The notes below the pieces were generated by a model that worked only from the letters and a program-made list of their open reading frames with translations, did not search any database and was not told where the DNA came from. This document shows positions 57,501 through 64,000 of a DNA stretch of 64,000 nucleotides, one piece after another. Within the stretch, counting starts at the first letter, position 1, and the number at the start of each line of letters is the position of its first letter. The translations under genes and the position numbers were made by a program. This DNA comes from Vitellaria paradoxa (lineage: Eukaryota > Streptophyta > Magnoliopsida > Ericales > Sapotaceae), in contig CM034238.1 in assembly GCA_019916065.1 (NCBI GenBank), forward strand, positions 2,506,199 to 2,570,198, read 5' to 3'.

Positions 57501-57964
57501 TGATATATAGTAGTTTTTTATTGAATCTTCTGTTTTGATGGGATTCAACCATATTTTAATATCTTTGTTTAGCCAGCACTGTAGCTGTCTGATCTCTCTC
57601 TTTTGTTTGGCAATAATTTTACAGTCGCACGTTACTTTTTTGGAGGCATTTCTCTGTTTCGTCCTTCTTGGTCTAATCATCTAGGGGGGCAATATTCTGC
57701 TCAATCTCTCCGTTGTAGTGGATAATGAATTCTATATGTCAATAAAACAATTGTTTCTTTTTCTCTCTTTCCATTTTTATGATATCAGATTCACTTGTGA
57801 ACTGCTTATTAATTCATTCATTATGACAGATGCTTGAGGGTCTGGTCCGAAGAGTAGCATTGGACTTCGATGTTGAAAACATTGCCAAAGCAGCAAAGGC
57901 TTCCAAAGATGCCAAGATTGCTGAAGTTGGAGCCGACATTGAACTGATAGTAAAACAGAGCTAA
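27589..57964 (+). CDS. PLAA/DOA1 (UFD3) homologue, WD40-PFU-PUL protein, 22 coding exons
   Basis: Homologue of yeast Doa1/Ufd3 and animal PLAA, a ubiquitin-binding adaptor of Cdc48/p97. CDS exons: 27589-27648, 27735-28066, 29677-29780, 29980-30048, 40624-40684, 41714-41853, 42547-42736, 43234-43295, 43594-43682, 45987-46059, 46155-46214, 49175-49321, 49420-49458, 49665-49702, 49950-50036, 51965-52130, 53918-53995, 54309-54442, 55657-55733, 56432-56501, 56664-56729, 57830-57964. All phases agree and give 758 aa, close to the 760 aa of the Arabidopsis protein. WD40 repeats fill about residues 10-300 (LRGHEDD, LLGHTSFVGPLAW, LKGHQLQVTG, YVGHTDTV, MVGHTSIVYS, IEHPGCVWDAKF). The PFU ubiquitin-binding domain spans about 390-480 and the PUL domain, which contacts Cdc48, about 515-758. 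Intron 20 uses a GC donor. Introns are loaded with transposons; intron 4 is 10.6 kb. The coding sequence is intact. Confidence 0.93.
28459..28929. mobile_element. hAT-like MITE in DOA1 intron 2
   Basis: Terminal inverted repeats CATGGTTCAAAG and CTTTCAACCATG are flanked by a perfect 8 bp duplication, ATTAATAA (28451-28458 and 28930-28937). An 8 bp duplication is characteristic of hAT elements. The interior has GC-rich arms (GTTGAGTCGCGATATCGGCC on the left, CGTCTTGGACGATA repeats on the right) around an AT-rich core. No transposase. Confidence 0.8.
30469..30625. mobile_element. Tourist-like MITE in DOA1 intron 4
   Basis: Ends GGCCCTGTTTGGCC and CACCCAAACAGCC are inverted, with TAA on both sides (30466-30468 and 30626-30628) as a 3 bp duplication. 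Length 157 bp, noncoding. Confidence 0.6.
31046..31262. mobile_element. TRIM element copy 1
   Basis: Two direct terminal repeats, 31046-31128 (TGTTGAGAGG to GTTAACA) and 31188-31262 (TGTTAAGAGA to GCTAACA), both TG...CA. Eight bases after the first repeat comes TGGTATTAGAG, the tRNA-iMet type primer-binding site (usually TGGTATCAGAGC). A purine-rich tract (GAGGAGA) precedes the second repeat. Flanks TAATT and AAATT are a one-mismatch 5 bp duplication. Total 217 bp, no coding: a terminal-repeat retrotransposon in miniature. Confidence 0.75.
32813..32830. repeat. Target-site duplication of the young LINE, 3' side
   Basis: TTGAGAGTATGGATTTGT, identical to the sequence at 38905-38922. It adjoins the poly(T) (poly(A) of the element) starting at 32831. 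Confidence 0.9.
32941..36615 (-). pseudogene. LINE ORF2: endonuclease-reverse transcriptase, one nonsense codon
   Basis: From the Met at 36615 the frame is open for 959 codons to a TAG at 33738-33736. It then continues in the same frame for another 264 codons to a natural stop at 32941. Order: APE-type endonuclease (about 16-240, with CWNVRG, GGDFNM at 155 and SDH at 236), linker, reverse transcriptase (about 460-780, with KAPGPDG, LDIEKAFD and LFADD at 701-705), GKWLWRF region, then past the TAG the zf-RVT domain (PPRILFFVWCAVKGKIL, RCPLCLNHEESIAHLFIHC). At the TAG, relatives normally have a Trp, as FW-x-D-x-W, so a TGG-to-TAG change is the simplest explanation. It would produce a protein lacking the zf-RVT end. 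Confidence 0.9.
36563..38845 (-). CDS. LINE ORF1 protein (DUF4283-like), 760 aa
   Basis: The first open reading frame of the young LINE, uninterrupted. The central part (about residues 205-410) resembles the DUF4283 region found in ORF1 of plant LINEs: KCVLVNYDD, WIRVIGLPIFLWTEGIFKSIGDYCGG and WVERSPWVDW. I see no CCHC zinc knuckle, which many LINE ORF1 proteins carry. The C-terminal third is acidic and low in structure. It probably binds the element RNA and forms the particle for retrotransposition. The end overlaps the ORF2 start by 53 nt in another frame, suggesting coupled translation. Confidence 0.85.
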   Translation of the reverse strand: MLSTHGRALPAIVHQPRNGSVQGRKNFNGNALHIRRPRRSFHSQEVTIDVEDSFVHNGGTRLVERGRGYVKVLVLYDDELRWIQEICSKEPRLPGGFQQLGCCRGGRRTLIYSRIISGAVRKLELRLFAPYGRRQMCIPELAYGRGWIFFAELISNFVSSRNDVPFTQSTQPLVPSSSMEADFQNRFHSSNHLANFHKKKSFLKAARLNKWKLPAIRSSHIGGREKCVLVNYDDAVESSFHMARCLVGRFGASQHGKAILTDPKEVQNWVDRRWKIPGGVDIKEIDVNTFLFIFPSRVSAEERLGQHSFNGMTLFLDRWHSWSCCDRGERRPTSTWIRVIGLPIFLWTEGIFKSIGDYCGGHLETAPESIMQTHLKWAKMRVKSQGRKIPSSVIIKVGSYNYDCPIWVERSPWVDWNIHPWSIPGNLQPPEPRRMVAREGAANLGAAQSFGNQRVNSFEFPEVSIKSKRRDTRKVRWIKVGEKPAAHTKGLTSIPINEGQSSVNRFAPLNSELDSKDEAFMNDLDTNGATAKEEDSETTQHSMRDRDEYSDCSLPNRDNCMFGKSANLPDSNFESASLHHPRYDLILNNSMEGALIPLDQDEDLCFGTHFNRPLEDITNIPTAVEEQGTEHTDAVDCHPLAVYSPEEWDLNAETLLLGDCGHEQKNISKWVVNRMRSFKKLLGISSDEFEDKIMDLLQSIEEKRRLNKEGEVKKPTGSSRKSMRELKNLKSSITYDKKSISLDYGGRRSGNPLFISLNAA
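38905..38922. repeat. Target-site duplication of the young LINE, 5' side
   Basis: TTGAGAGTATGGATTTGT, an exact copy of 32813-32830; beyond it the old LINE sequence resumes. Confidence 0.9.
39654..39988. mobile_element. Tourist-like MITE, family E copy 1, DOA1 intron 4
   Basis: Ends GGTGCCATTTGGTTG and ACCAAATAGCATC, flanked by TTG and TTA (a decayed TTA duplication). The core has TTTTACGTTTTGAAAATCCCAAAGCAA, shared with the copy at 54556. Noncoding, 335 bp. Confidence 0.7.
40030..40490. other. Unassigned stretch ending in (TA)n and a poly(A)-like tail
   Basis: Within DOA1 intron 4. It ends ATGCCTTATATATATA...TTCTTATTCATAAAAAAAAG, a layout like a retrotransposon 3' end (LINE or SINE). Upstream sequence shows no recognisable protein. 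Confidence 0.3.
40960..41170 (-). mobile_element. LINE ORF2 C-terminal relic
   Basis: The minus-strand frame reads WNLIPFGLAWPIWGGRNHRN, matching the region after zf-RVT in plant LINEs (usual WxIWRERNRR). It then reads FLSTLQGWI. A short fragment in DOA1 intron 5. Confidence 0.6.
44171..44680. other. DOA1 intron 9 interior, no gene
   Basis: Overlapping short open frames occur on both strands, but codon usage and sequence give no support for a gene. It includes a short inverted pair around CATCTACCACTTCCGAC and GAGGAAGTGGTAGTTG. Confidence 0.3.
44800..45345. repeat. 267 bp diverged tandem duplication, DOA1 intron 9
   Basis: Two head-to-tail units sharing CTGGGGAACTGCATAGTTTG, TTATATGCC, GCTTAT and TTGATAAG(T/C)ATGGGA at matching positions, offset 267 bp. 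Divergence is substantial, so the duplication is old. Noncoding. Confidence 0.65.
46390..47170 (+). mobile_element. LINE C-terminal relic, DOA1 intron 11
   Basis: Plus-strand frames show VRDFGVMDEW, then APPKVTFYVWC-type sequence across a frameshift at about 46940-46980. GKILTIDNLVN and IIVNRCCLCKARVN (zf-RVT Cys-x2-Cys) follow. Multiple frame breaks. Confidence 0.6.
47340..48010 (-). mobile_element. LINE reverse-transcriptase tail relic, DOA1 intron 11
   Basis: Minus-strand frames read LSKGAKLTLIKSTLSSLPTL, then GGLGIRNLKSFNVA and SEKWLWRFANEE, the conserved run after the RT domain of plant LINEs. It is interrupted by an A-run near 47806-47822. It lies in opposite orientation to the neighbouring relic at 46390-47170. 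Confidence 0.65.
48028..48048. repeat. T-run/G-run homopolymer tract
   Basis: About 12 T residues then about 9 G residues, same arrangement as at 7981. Confidence 0.6.
48060..49170. other. DOA1 intron 11 remainder
   Basis: No coding region recognised. It contains a C-run/A-run type stretch at 48720-48752. Minus-strand open frames at 48133-48375 and 48438-48623 are short and match nothing I know; LINE ORF1-derived sequence is possible. Confidence 0.3.
50053..50085. repeat. C-run/A-run tract just inside DOA1 intron 15
   Basis: About 13 C residues followed by A-rich sequence, starting about 17 bases after the exon 15 donor. Confidence 0.65.
50669..51824. mobile_element. TIR element with internal ~135 bp tandem repeats, DOA1 intron 15
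   Basis: Ends GGCTATGTTTGGTACGTGG and CCCACACACCAAACATAGCC form inverted repeats that extend about 40 bp through GGAATGGAATAGAAT. The length is 1156 bp. Inside are four to five head-to-tail units, each marked by TGTAAAATGACNNTTTTAC at about 51000, 51141, 51275, 51406 and 51539. The unit length is 131-141 bp, and each also contains a CAAATTNNNNTTTNGGC and an AANTTTGATCTNAATTC block. No open reading frame codes for a transposase, so the element is non-autonomous. No clear target-site duplication was found, so the superfamily is undecided. Confidence 0.75.
52440..52760 (+). mobile_element. RTE-type LINE 3' end, DOA1 intron 16
   Basis: Reads MEEKLREDRLIWFGHV, then APIRKSWWIRVEG and GRSKIRWTKIVKK, then (after a stop) NEWRNRIHVADPNSFG. 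This is the highly conserved C-terminus of plant RTE-clade retrotransposon reverse transcriptases. The 3' end GGCTTTGTTGAGTTG is the usual RTE terminus (TTG repeats). 5'-truncated, with at least one stop. Confidence 0.8.
53047..53059. repeat. G-run
   Basis: About 12 consecutive G residues in DOA1 intron 16. Confidence 0.6.
53253..53552. mobile_element. TRIM element copy 2, DOA1 intron 16
   Basis: Terminal direct repeats 53253-53332 and 53464-53552 share GAGAAATTA, AATAATAA, TGAGATGGTGG and end TAACA. After the first comes TAGTATTAGAGCAAG, a one-base variant of the tRNA-iMet primer-binding site. A perfect 5 bp target-site duplication, AAGCC, flanks the element (53248-53252 and 53553-53557). 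It belongs to the same family as copy 1 (31046-31262). Confidence 0.8.
54556..54879. mobile_element. Tourist-like MITE, family E copy 2, DOA1 intron 18
   Basis: Inverted termini GGTGGCATTTGGTTTGC and AACCAAATGACATC, flanked on both sides by TTA (54553-54555 and 54880-54882). This matches the 3 bp duplication of PIF/Harbinger-type elements. The core TTTTACGTTTTAAAAATTCCAAAGC is shared with copy 1. Confidence 0.75.
56334..56354. repeat. (TA)n microsatellite
   Basis: TA run in DOA1 intron 19, about 80 bp upstream of exon 20. Confidence 0.6.
56830..56982. mobile_element. MITE family B copy 5, DOA1 intron 21
   Basis: Runs from GTGTGTTTGGAATTGTATA to TTTAACTCCAAACAGTG. The internal TAATTCGTGTTTATAGAGATTTG and GGTAAAAAATTTAAATTTTAC match the other copies in reverse. 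Confidence 0.65.
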
Positions 57965-58540
57965 ATCTGTTAAATCCCCGGTAACTATTTATTTTATTTT
58001 AGCGGGGTCACTCTACAGCTAAAACTAGTTTTGATTAAAACCATTCATTGTTCAATTGTCGATAGAGGAAGAAAAGGAATTGTTTTTATTTTTCATTTTG
58101 GCGGATCAGCAAAAATAATTGAGAGCTAGGTGAGATTCTTATTATATATTTATGTGGATCAGGTGGCGTGATGATTCATCAAGATCTATTACCAGAGAGA
58201 GAGAGAGGGCTACATACTGTAGATGCTGTCTCTAGGTGAATTACAAGAAACACTCAATTCATTTAGAAGGTACCCCACTGATTATGAAAACAGGTTGTTG
58301 CATTATTGACAAAGCCACGGAGGATTCCAATGGCCCCCTCTCTCTAGTTTAGTGCATTATCATTTTGACAACAACGAATTTGTGCCACCAAAGAGTAGTG
58401 GGAATTTCTGTTTAATATTGGGATATTCCTTGTTCGTTTTGACAGAAAGCAATTGTATTTTGATGGAAGTTGGTGGACGATCCATAAATATTGTTGCGGT
58501 AGCTTGTGATTCTTTTCTTGTACCTAATAAACATTTTGAG
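57965..58540 (+). other. Probable 3' UTR of the DOA1 gene
   Basis: Follows the stop codon and contains AATAAA at 58526-58531, a candidate polyadenylation signal. No coding region. An earlier polyadenylation site is possible. Confidence 0.35.
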
Positions 58541-58577
58541 CTTTTGGATTTGATTCGAGTACTACAAATTTTTAGGA

Positions 58578-58601
58578 GTGATATATATATATATATATAT
58601 A
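58578..58601. repeat. (AT)n microsatellite
   Basis: Perfect AT run downstream of the DOA1 gene. Confidence 0.7.
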
Positions 58602-60260
58602 GAAGGACATCAAGCAAATTGCTAGCTAAAGCTTGAAACTGCTAGTCAAATTTGGTGGCATTAACAGCAACGCCAGATTTGACCTTGCATTCGAGGGTAT
58701 AAATTTTGAATTCGTTTGTGCTACACCTATATGGATGGACCATAAATATATTTTTGATGCATTTGCAGTGACTAAAAGGAGATAAAAGTAAGATAAGTTA
58801 TGAGTTCGTAATTCGTGTAGTGAAATAAAAAGTGAATAATTTTTAAAATTTTTTGGTATTTTTTTATTGTTTTTCAGAGTTTTTTATTATTCTAAATAGT
58901 GTTATATTAATATTTGAGAAATTTTTTTGTCCACTTTTTATTTTTATTTTTAGAAAGTTGTGCTAAAAAGAATTGGTAAAAATATGTTTTAGTGTACTTT
59001 TTTTTTTCTCATTTAAAATGATTGACTTACCAAAAAAAAAATGAAAAACTCGTGTCATCAATAAATAAAATCTGATTAGGCAGTGGTACTAAAAAGTCAA
59101 TTATTTTTTCTGTTCATTCTATAACTGAGATTTACAGTTTGACCATCGTAACTATGGCTTCCTATGTAGTTATGATTTATTTGCTGGACCTGTACGTAAC
59201 AGATATTGAAAAAAGAAATATATTGATTAATTTCCTTCAATTTCTCTGTTAGAAGTCTAATCTCCTGTTCACAATAAGTTTATATATCAAAATTTCTTTT
59301 TTTTTTTCTTTTAATTTTCAAAATGAGTTTTTCATTTATCAAACATTATGTTTGGACTTCAATTAATCGAAAGCAACGGCTGTCAAATTTGTTTATTTAT
59401 TTTTTCCACTTGCTCACACATCACATCACATGGCATTAAAGGGGCATGACCACACGCCATAGTTGTCTAACTCAAACTGTGAGGGCATCATCTGCAAATT
59501 TCAACTCTGGGTGCTATGGCCATTTTCCACCAAGGTGTCTCTCTCTAGCTAGCATGTGTTTTGTTTTTATATTATATTATATTCATGTCATGGAAATTGT
59601 TGAGCCTAAAAGCCTTCCAATAATAGGGCTTTGGAATTTTTAAATGCCAGAGTAATTTATTATCGCGAGTAAAATTGTTAATCAAATAAGATGCAAATAT
59701 TGAATGAAAAGGAAAACAAAGCAACTCAACAAAAAATAATCAAGTGGAAAACAACTCGTATAAAACCAATTAAGAAAGTGCATGTGTCCCACACGTTTGG
59801 ATAATCATAATTTGAATTTATATTTTTTTTAACTCAGAGTATTCAGACTAATTTATGTATACTTCGACTAATCTTTGGAGTTTTAAAATTAATGATCGAT
59901 AAGGGGCTCTGGAGAAATTTGAACTGGTGACTTTTATTAATCCTTGAGATCTTGAAATTAATGACCGATAGACGGCACTAGAGAAATTTGAACTTGTGAC
60001 TTTTAAAAATTAAACTAAGGTCTTACTAACTGGGTTACGTTTTAGGAATAAAATATTTTAGGTTAGTTATTGTTAAATTCTAATTTTTATTTTCAAAATT
60101 TTAAAACTAATTTTTCAGAATTTTTTTTTCTTCTTTATATTTTTTATATTCTAATAAAAATCATAAATTGGATGGATTGAATGTTATAATTAAAAGTGAG
60201 TAAATTAAAAATAAAATTAAAAGGGCAAAAAGTCTAATCAAACAATTATCATATGAAATT
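58602..60260. other. Intergenic DNA between DOA1 and the RING gene
   Basis: No gene found. It includes a degenerate family B-like stretch at about 58788-58905 and a tandem duplication at 59870-60010. Confidence 0.4.
59870..60010. repeat. ~68 bp tandem duplication
   Basis: Two units, each with AATTAATGA(T/C)CGATA, GGAGAAATTTGAACTGGTGAC or GAGAAATTTGAACTTGTGAC, and AATC(T/C)TTG at the start. Moderately diverged. Confidence 0.65.
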
Positions 60261-60294
60261 TTTATAAATATAAATATATATATATGTGTGTGTG

Positions 60295-60300
60295 TATAAA
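60295..60300 (+). promoter_or_regulatory. Candidate TATA box of the RMA-type gene
   Basis: TATAAA directly after a GT microsatellite and about 30 bp upstream of a GC-richer leader (from about 60325). It is the best TATA candidate for the RING gene. Confidence 0.45.
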
Positions 60301-60324
60301 GAAGTAGTCATCAAAATCCTCTCC

Positions 60325-60466
60325 TTCTGGTATTCCAGTGTGTGATTCTTGGAAGCTGTTGTCGTCCGTTAGTCGCTCGCTCGGCCCTTTTCTTTTACAC
60401 AGAGCTCTTTTCTCAGGACTTCCATCAACCTAAGATCGTCGTTCTACGTTTTAATCAATTTCGAAG
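60325..60466 (+). other. Putative 5'-UTR exon of the RMA-type gene
   Basis: A GC-richer leader (GTCGTCCGTTAGTCGCTCGC) ends at a good donor, CGAAG|GTCAGT (60467). Candidate acceptors are TTTGCAG (61834) and ATCTCAG (61861), before the ATG at 61941. A leader intron of about 1.4 kb is typical of this gene type. No in-frame coding exon precedes it. Confidence 0.5.
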
Positions 60467-61940
60467 GTCAGTTTCTCTGAATGTATATGCTCAGCAATCG
60501 TATTTCGTCAAAACCTGATTTATGTTGATCTGATGTTTTTGATCTGCAACAATTTAACTCAAAGTCCATTTCCCCAATCGTTCTCTTTTCTTTACATTTG
60601 TAACGGTAACGATCTCATCTACACGCAATGAGCCCATCTTTCAATTAGGATTGTCTCCTTTTGGTTGCGGAGAAACCGAGGAAGACGAAAATGAAACAAT
60701 TTTTGTATATTAAACCCATCTTTGTCAGTGTAGCCTTGTAATTCATCTTGTTCATTCGTCAAGTATTCAATGATTTTCTTGATTTGTTTTTCTGCCTTTT
60801 CTCAACCACCAAACGATATTTTGGGTTTTGCTTTGGCGAGGATGATTATCTTCTTCGAGTCATTCTTTCATGAATTGAACCTGTTTATAGGCTGTAAAAC
60901 AAATCAAGCGTTCGCTCGAGCCTTAATAGCAATTTTAAGATCTTATATTATTGAACCGAATATCTATATATTTATCATAAAATATCAAACTATTCAAACT
61001 TTGATTCAAGATTGATTCGATGGGTCCGACTCAAAAGTTAAACAAACTGATCCTAAATTAGTTTTTTAAGCTCATTAAGTTTAACGAGCCTAATTCAAAC
61101 ACCTACTTGGTTGTGTTCATTTACTTACACCTCCACCTATTTTCAATCACGGATATCTTTTAGTTGCCTACAACCGAAGAAAGAAAATGAAAGAAATAAC
61201 TTTACTGGCCCAGTTTAGTGTCGGACTTATAATTTGTTGGTGGTCAGAGTCTAGTATAAAAACTGTATGACATTGACGACATTGAATAGCAGATATGCAT
61301 TTGTAAATTTGTATTTGTTGGTGGGCAGCCGAAGCGTTCTATTGGTGCTTTTCTTGCTATTGCATGACTAGATTGAACCCTTTTCTTTACAGGACTAGAT
61401 TGAAGATCATAGGAGATGTATTTCACATTCCTAGACGATTATTTCATATTTCTAGACATTTATGTTAAAATAAATTCTTGCATCTTTCTAAAGATGAATA
61501 TGCCTCTGAACTTGACCAGAATGTAGGAAATTGTGGATTACATTTTCCAACACCATTCATTATTTATTATTATATATTTATATGTTTTGCCTCCCTTTTC
61601 CTGTGTTTACTCAACAACCTAATGAGGTTGTGGGTTTTTTTATTTTTATTTATTTATTTATTTATTATTATTTTTTTTGGTGATGCTTGACTATTGTATT
61701 TATCTCGTTCAAGTAGTAAAACCCTCGCTTGCCTATTAGATTCTGCAAAGAGGATAACAAGGCCAAGTAATTTCATATTTGGTGGTAGCTAGATTGTTTT
61801 GATTTAGTTATCATTGCCCTTTTTTTCTTTGCAGCTAATGTTGTCTTTTTTCGGATCTCAGGTGCCTGTATTGGATCTTGCAGTGCATTGATTTGTGATT
61901 TCAAGTGAATACAGGGATTTGAAGTTTTTAGGCTTTTGAC

Positions 61941-62636
61941 ATGGCTAGTGGATTTGGTGAACCAATGAGCCCTTATTCTTCAAACAAAGGTAGCAGCAAC
62001 AACAACGGTGGTTTTGAATGTAATATTTGCTTTGAATTAGCTGAAGAACCTATCATGACTCTCTGCGGCCATCTTTACTGTTGGCCGTGTCTTTATAAGT
62101 GGCTGCATACAAACTCACATTCCCATGAATGCCTTGTTTGTAAGGCCCTTATAGAGGAGGAGAAGTTGGTCCCCATATATGGAAGGGGCAAAACAAGCTC
62201 GGACAATCCAAGATGTAGATCGATCTCCGGAGTTGAGATTCCCAATCGTCCGGCTGGGCAGAGACCTCAAACGGCTCCATCTCCCCCTCTGAGCGCAAAC
62301 TATATGCCTCAAGGAGGGGATCTACTCAATGGAGGTTTCATGCCGATGGCAAGTGCAAGTGGTGGGAACTTAACAACGTCTGCTGCTGCTCCTGGTGGCT
62401 TGATACCATTACTAAACCTTCAGGTGCATGGATTTAATTATACTAATGTATATGGAGCACCGACAGTGTCACCTTACTGGTTTCCAGGGCCATTTCATGG
62501 AGGTCATTTTCATGGAGGGCATTTTCATGGATTTCATCGTCTTTCAAATCAAGGACGACGGCAGAGTGATTACTCCATGAAGATGTGGTTCTTGTTTGTG
62601 GTTCTAGCTGTGATCTTTTACCTTATTACGTCGTAG
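61941..62636 (+). CDS. RMA-type RING E3 ubiquitin ligase, membrane-anchored
   Basis: A single coding exon of 231 aa. The N-terminal C3HC4 RING uses C27, C30, C42, H44, C47, C50, C64 and C67 (CNICFELAEEP, TLCGHLYCWPCLYKWL, CLVCKALI) and recruits the E2. The middle is low-complexity and Gly/Pro-rich, with a repeated FHGGHFHGG stretch near residue 185. The C-terminus MKMWFLFVVLAVIFYLITS is a single tail anchor. This layout is that of plant RMA1/RMA1H1 and animal RNF5: ER-anchored E3 ligases in protein quality control and stress-linked turnover of membrane proteins such as aquaporins. All zinc ligands are present, so it should be active. The ATG is the first in frame and matches the family start. 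Confidence 0.93.
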   Translation: MASGFGEPMSPYSSNKGSSNNNGGFECNICFELAEEPIMTLCGHLYCWPCLYKWLHTNSHSHECLVCKALIEEEKLVPIYGRGKTSSDNPRCRSISGVEIPNRPAGQRPQTAPSPPLSANYMPQGGDLLNGGFMPMASASGGNLTTSAAAPGGLIPLLNLQVHGFNYTNVYGAPTVSPYWFPGPFHGGHFHGGHFHGFHRLSNQGRRQSDYSMKMWFLFVVLAVIFYLITS

Positions 62637-62805
62637 GCATTCTATTCCTAGTAATGCATTTGTATGTTGGTCTAATATTGAACTTCTATTGTGTGCTCCA
62701 ACCAATCCAATCCCCTCTCTGGTGGTGGGGGTGATTTTTGGCCTGAATCCCTCAATTGATAAATAAGCAGCTTGTAAGTTTTACACCTTTTTATTCTTTA
62801 CCCAT

Positions 62806-62811
62806 AATAAA
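62806..62811 (+). terminator. Candidate polyadenylation signal of the RMA-type gene
   Basis: AATAAA about 170 bp downstream of the stop codon. Confidence 0.45.
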
Positions 62812-62829
62812 ATAAGCGCTCAAAGGTCT

Positions 62830-63240
62830 GTTTGTTTTAATATAAAATATTTTTCTAAAAATAAATTTTTATATATTAAATTTTTTTTTTCTGAAATATG
62901 AGTAATTATATTTTTCTCAGAGTATCATTGAATGCAATTGTATTTCTACGCAACATTAGAAAAACGGCACGTTTTCCTACTTCATGTTGGGTTATGCTGT
63001 TTTACTGTTGTGTAGATCTATAAATGTGCTCTGTGGTGGTCTCATCTTTTTTTTTTTATTTTTTTATTTGGTTGGCAATTTTAACCCAAATTTTTGAAAC
63101 CGTTCAAAACTATCGAACATACATGAGTTTAGGTAAAAACATCAATACTTACTAGGTACTCAATAAAAACCCTATTAACTACAAACTCATTTCATAATTT
63201 CAATCACTCTTACATAGAGAAGATAGAGAAAATGGAAAAT
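62830..63240. other. AT-rich intergenic DNA
   Basis: No coding region or clear repeat boundaries; T-runs near 63050. Confidence 0.35.
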
Positions 63241-63249
63241 GACATGCAG

Positions 63250-63600
63250 TAAGAATTAAACTTCGAGTCGTAAAACTATTGTTTTACTCTTGCACTTATT
63301 TTTTCGCACAGATTTGCATTTTGTTCATCTCAAAAAGTTTGTAAATATTTCTTAATAAGTTTTATATTAGTTTAGCAAATTTTGAACTAATTCAAACTCA
63401 GATTATAAAATTATTATTTTACCCTCAGTTTTGTTTTTATCCATGTTTGCATTATGTACTTCTTAAAAAGGTGAGAAAGTATTTTTTAATCAGTTTCATA
63501 TCAACTTTGTAAATTTCAGATCAATTTTAACTTAGACTTTAAAATGACCATTTGCGTTTTATGGTATCCTAGAAGGGTGAAAAAGTATCCTTTAATAAGT
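63250..63600. repeat. Tandem array related to the repeats of the 50.7 kb TIR element
   Basis: Three units with a 135 bp period, marked by CGTAAAACTATTGTTTTAC (63269), TATAAAATTATTATTTTAC (63404) and TTAAAATGACCATTT (63539). Between them are AATTCAAACTCAG and CAAATTTTGAACTAATTC blocks in the same order and orientation as in the element at 50669-51824. It is more diverged, and no matching TIRs were found around it. Confidence 0.6.
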
Positions 63601-64000
63601 TCCATTTACTTTGTTATAAAAGTACTTTTTTGGCACAATTTTTCGGAAAAGATTTTTGGTAAAAAAAAAAAAAAAGGCTTTTCCTTTATTCATATCGGAA
63701 GCACAGTTGTGTTCAAACCTAAAGCTTGAAACAGGTGCTACTAGTCTTTTTTGGGTATTCACTGATCAGCCAGCCGATCTAGCTAGAAACTTTGGGGAAA
63801 AAAAATCCCGATATAAAAACCATGGGCCTTGTACAAAGTACAGATCAGCCAGCCTTACTAGGAACTTTATTATTATTATTTTTAAAGAGCTCTCGCCCAG
63901 ATAGTTTAGTCTAAAAAATTTTTTTTTTTTTATCATCAAAAAGTTTCTTTTTTAATTTAAAAATTTTTTTCTTTTAAATTTAGTCCACCCTAATTTTTTT
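63601..64000. other. AT-rich window edge
   Basis: No gene seen. It contains a duplicated phrase, GATCAGCCAGCC, at about 63765 and 63843, and T/A runs to the end. Confidence 0.3.

Noticed and set aside
27589..62636. A functional cluster linking DOA1 and the RMA-type E3
   Set aside because: Both touch ubiquitin-dependent ER quality control, but adjacency in a plant genome without conserved synteny data is not evidence of a cluster.

Overview
This is plant nuclear DNA, most likely from a eudicot. It is AT-rich, the genes have GT-AG introns, and the proteins recognised are plant families: a DIR1-type lipid transfer protein, an adenylate isopentenyltransferase and an RMA-type RING E3 ligase. Repeat families typical of plants fill the rest. 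I see no bacterial operons, CRISPR arrays or rRNA genes. Coordinates of spliced genes were set by reading exon phase and splice sites by eye against remembered family sequences.

Layout. 1-5.9 kb is intergenic, with MITEs, an AT minisatellite, Helitron termini and a LINE relic. 6.26-9.91 kb (minus) is a complete three-exon LPAT4/5-type acyltransferase (378 aa). A broken OST48 exon fragment lies at 11.7 kb. 11.9-17.2 kb is repeat-rich, with non-autonomous Helitrons, one carrying a nested MITE. 17.26-21.56 kb (plus) is a dead isopentenyltransferase gene split by a 3.5 kb intron-like insert. 22.55-22.89 kb (minus) is a DIR1-like lipid transfer protein. 27.59-57.96 kb (plus) is one very large gene with 22 coding exons for a PLAA/DOA1 homologue (WD40-PFU-PUL, 758 aa). 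61.94-62.64 kb (plus) is an RMA-type membrane-anchored RING E3 ligase (231 aa) with a probable 5'-UTR intron.

The DOA1 gene owes its 30 kb to transposons in its introns. Intron 4 (10.6 kb) holds an old 5'-truncated LINE into which a 217 bp TRIM and a nearly intact 6.1 kb LINE have both inserted. The young LINE has an 18 bp target-site duplication, and its ORF2 is broken by a single in-frame TAG. Other introns hold a hAT-like MITE, a second TRIM, an RTE 3' end, Tourist-like MITEs and a 1.16 kb TIR element built around tandem repeats of about 135 bp. Relatives of those repeats recur near 63.3 kb.

Two neighbours belong to the ubiquitin/ER quality-control sphere (DOA1 with Cdc48; the RMA E3 at the ER membrane). 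I regard this as coincidence, since plant genes are not organised in operons. No wholly new biological system is evident; the novelty is in the repeat biology and gene-decay events.
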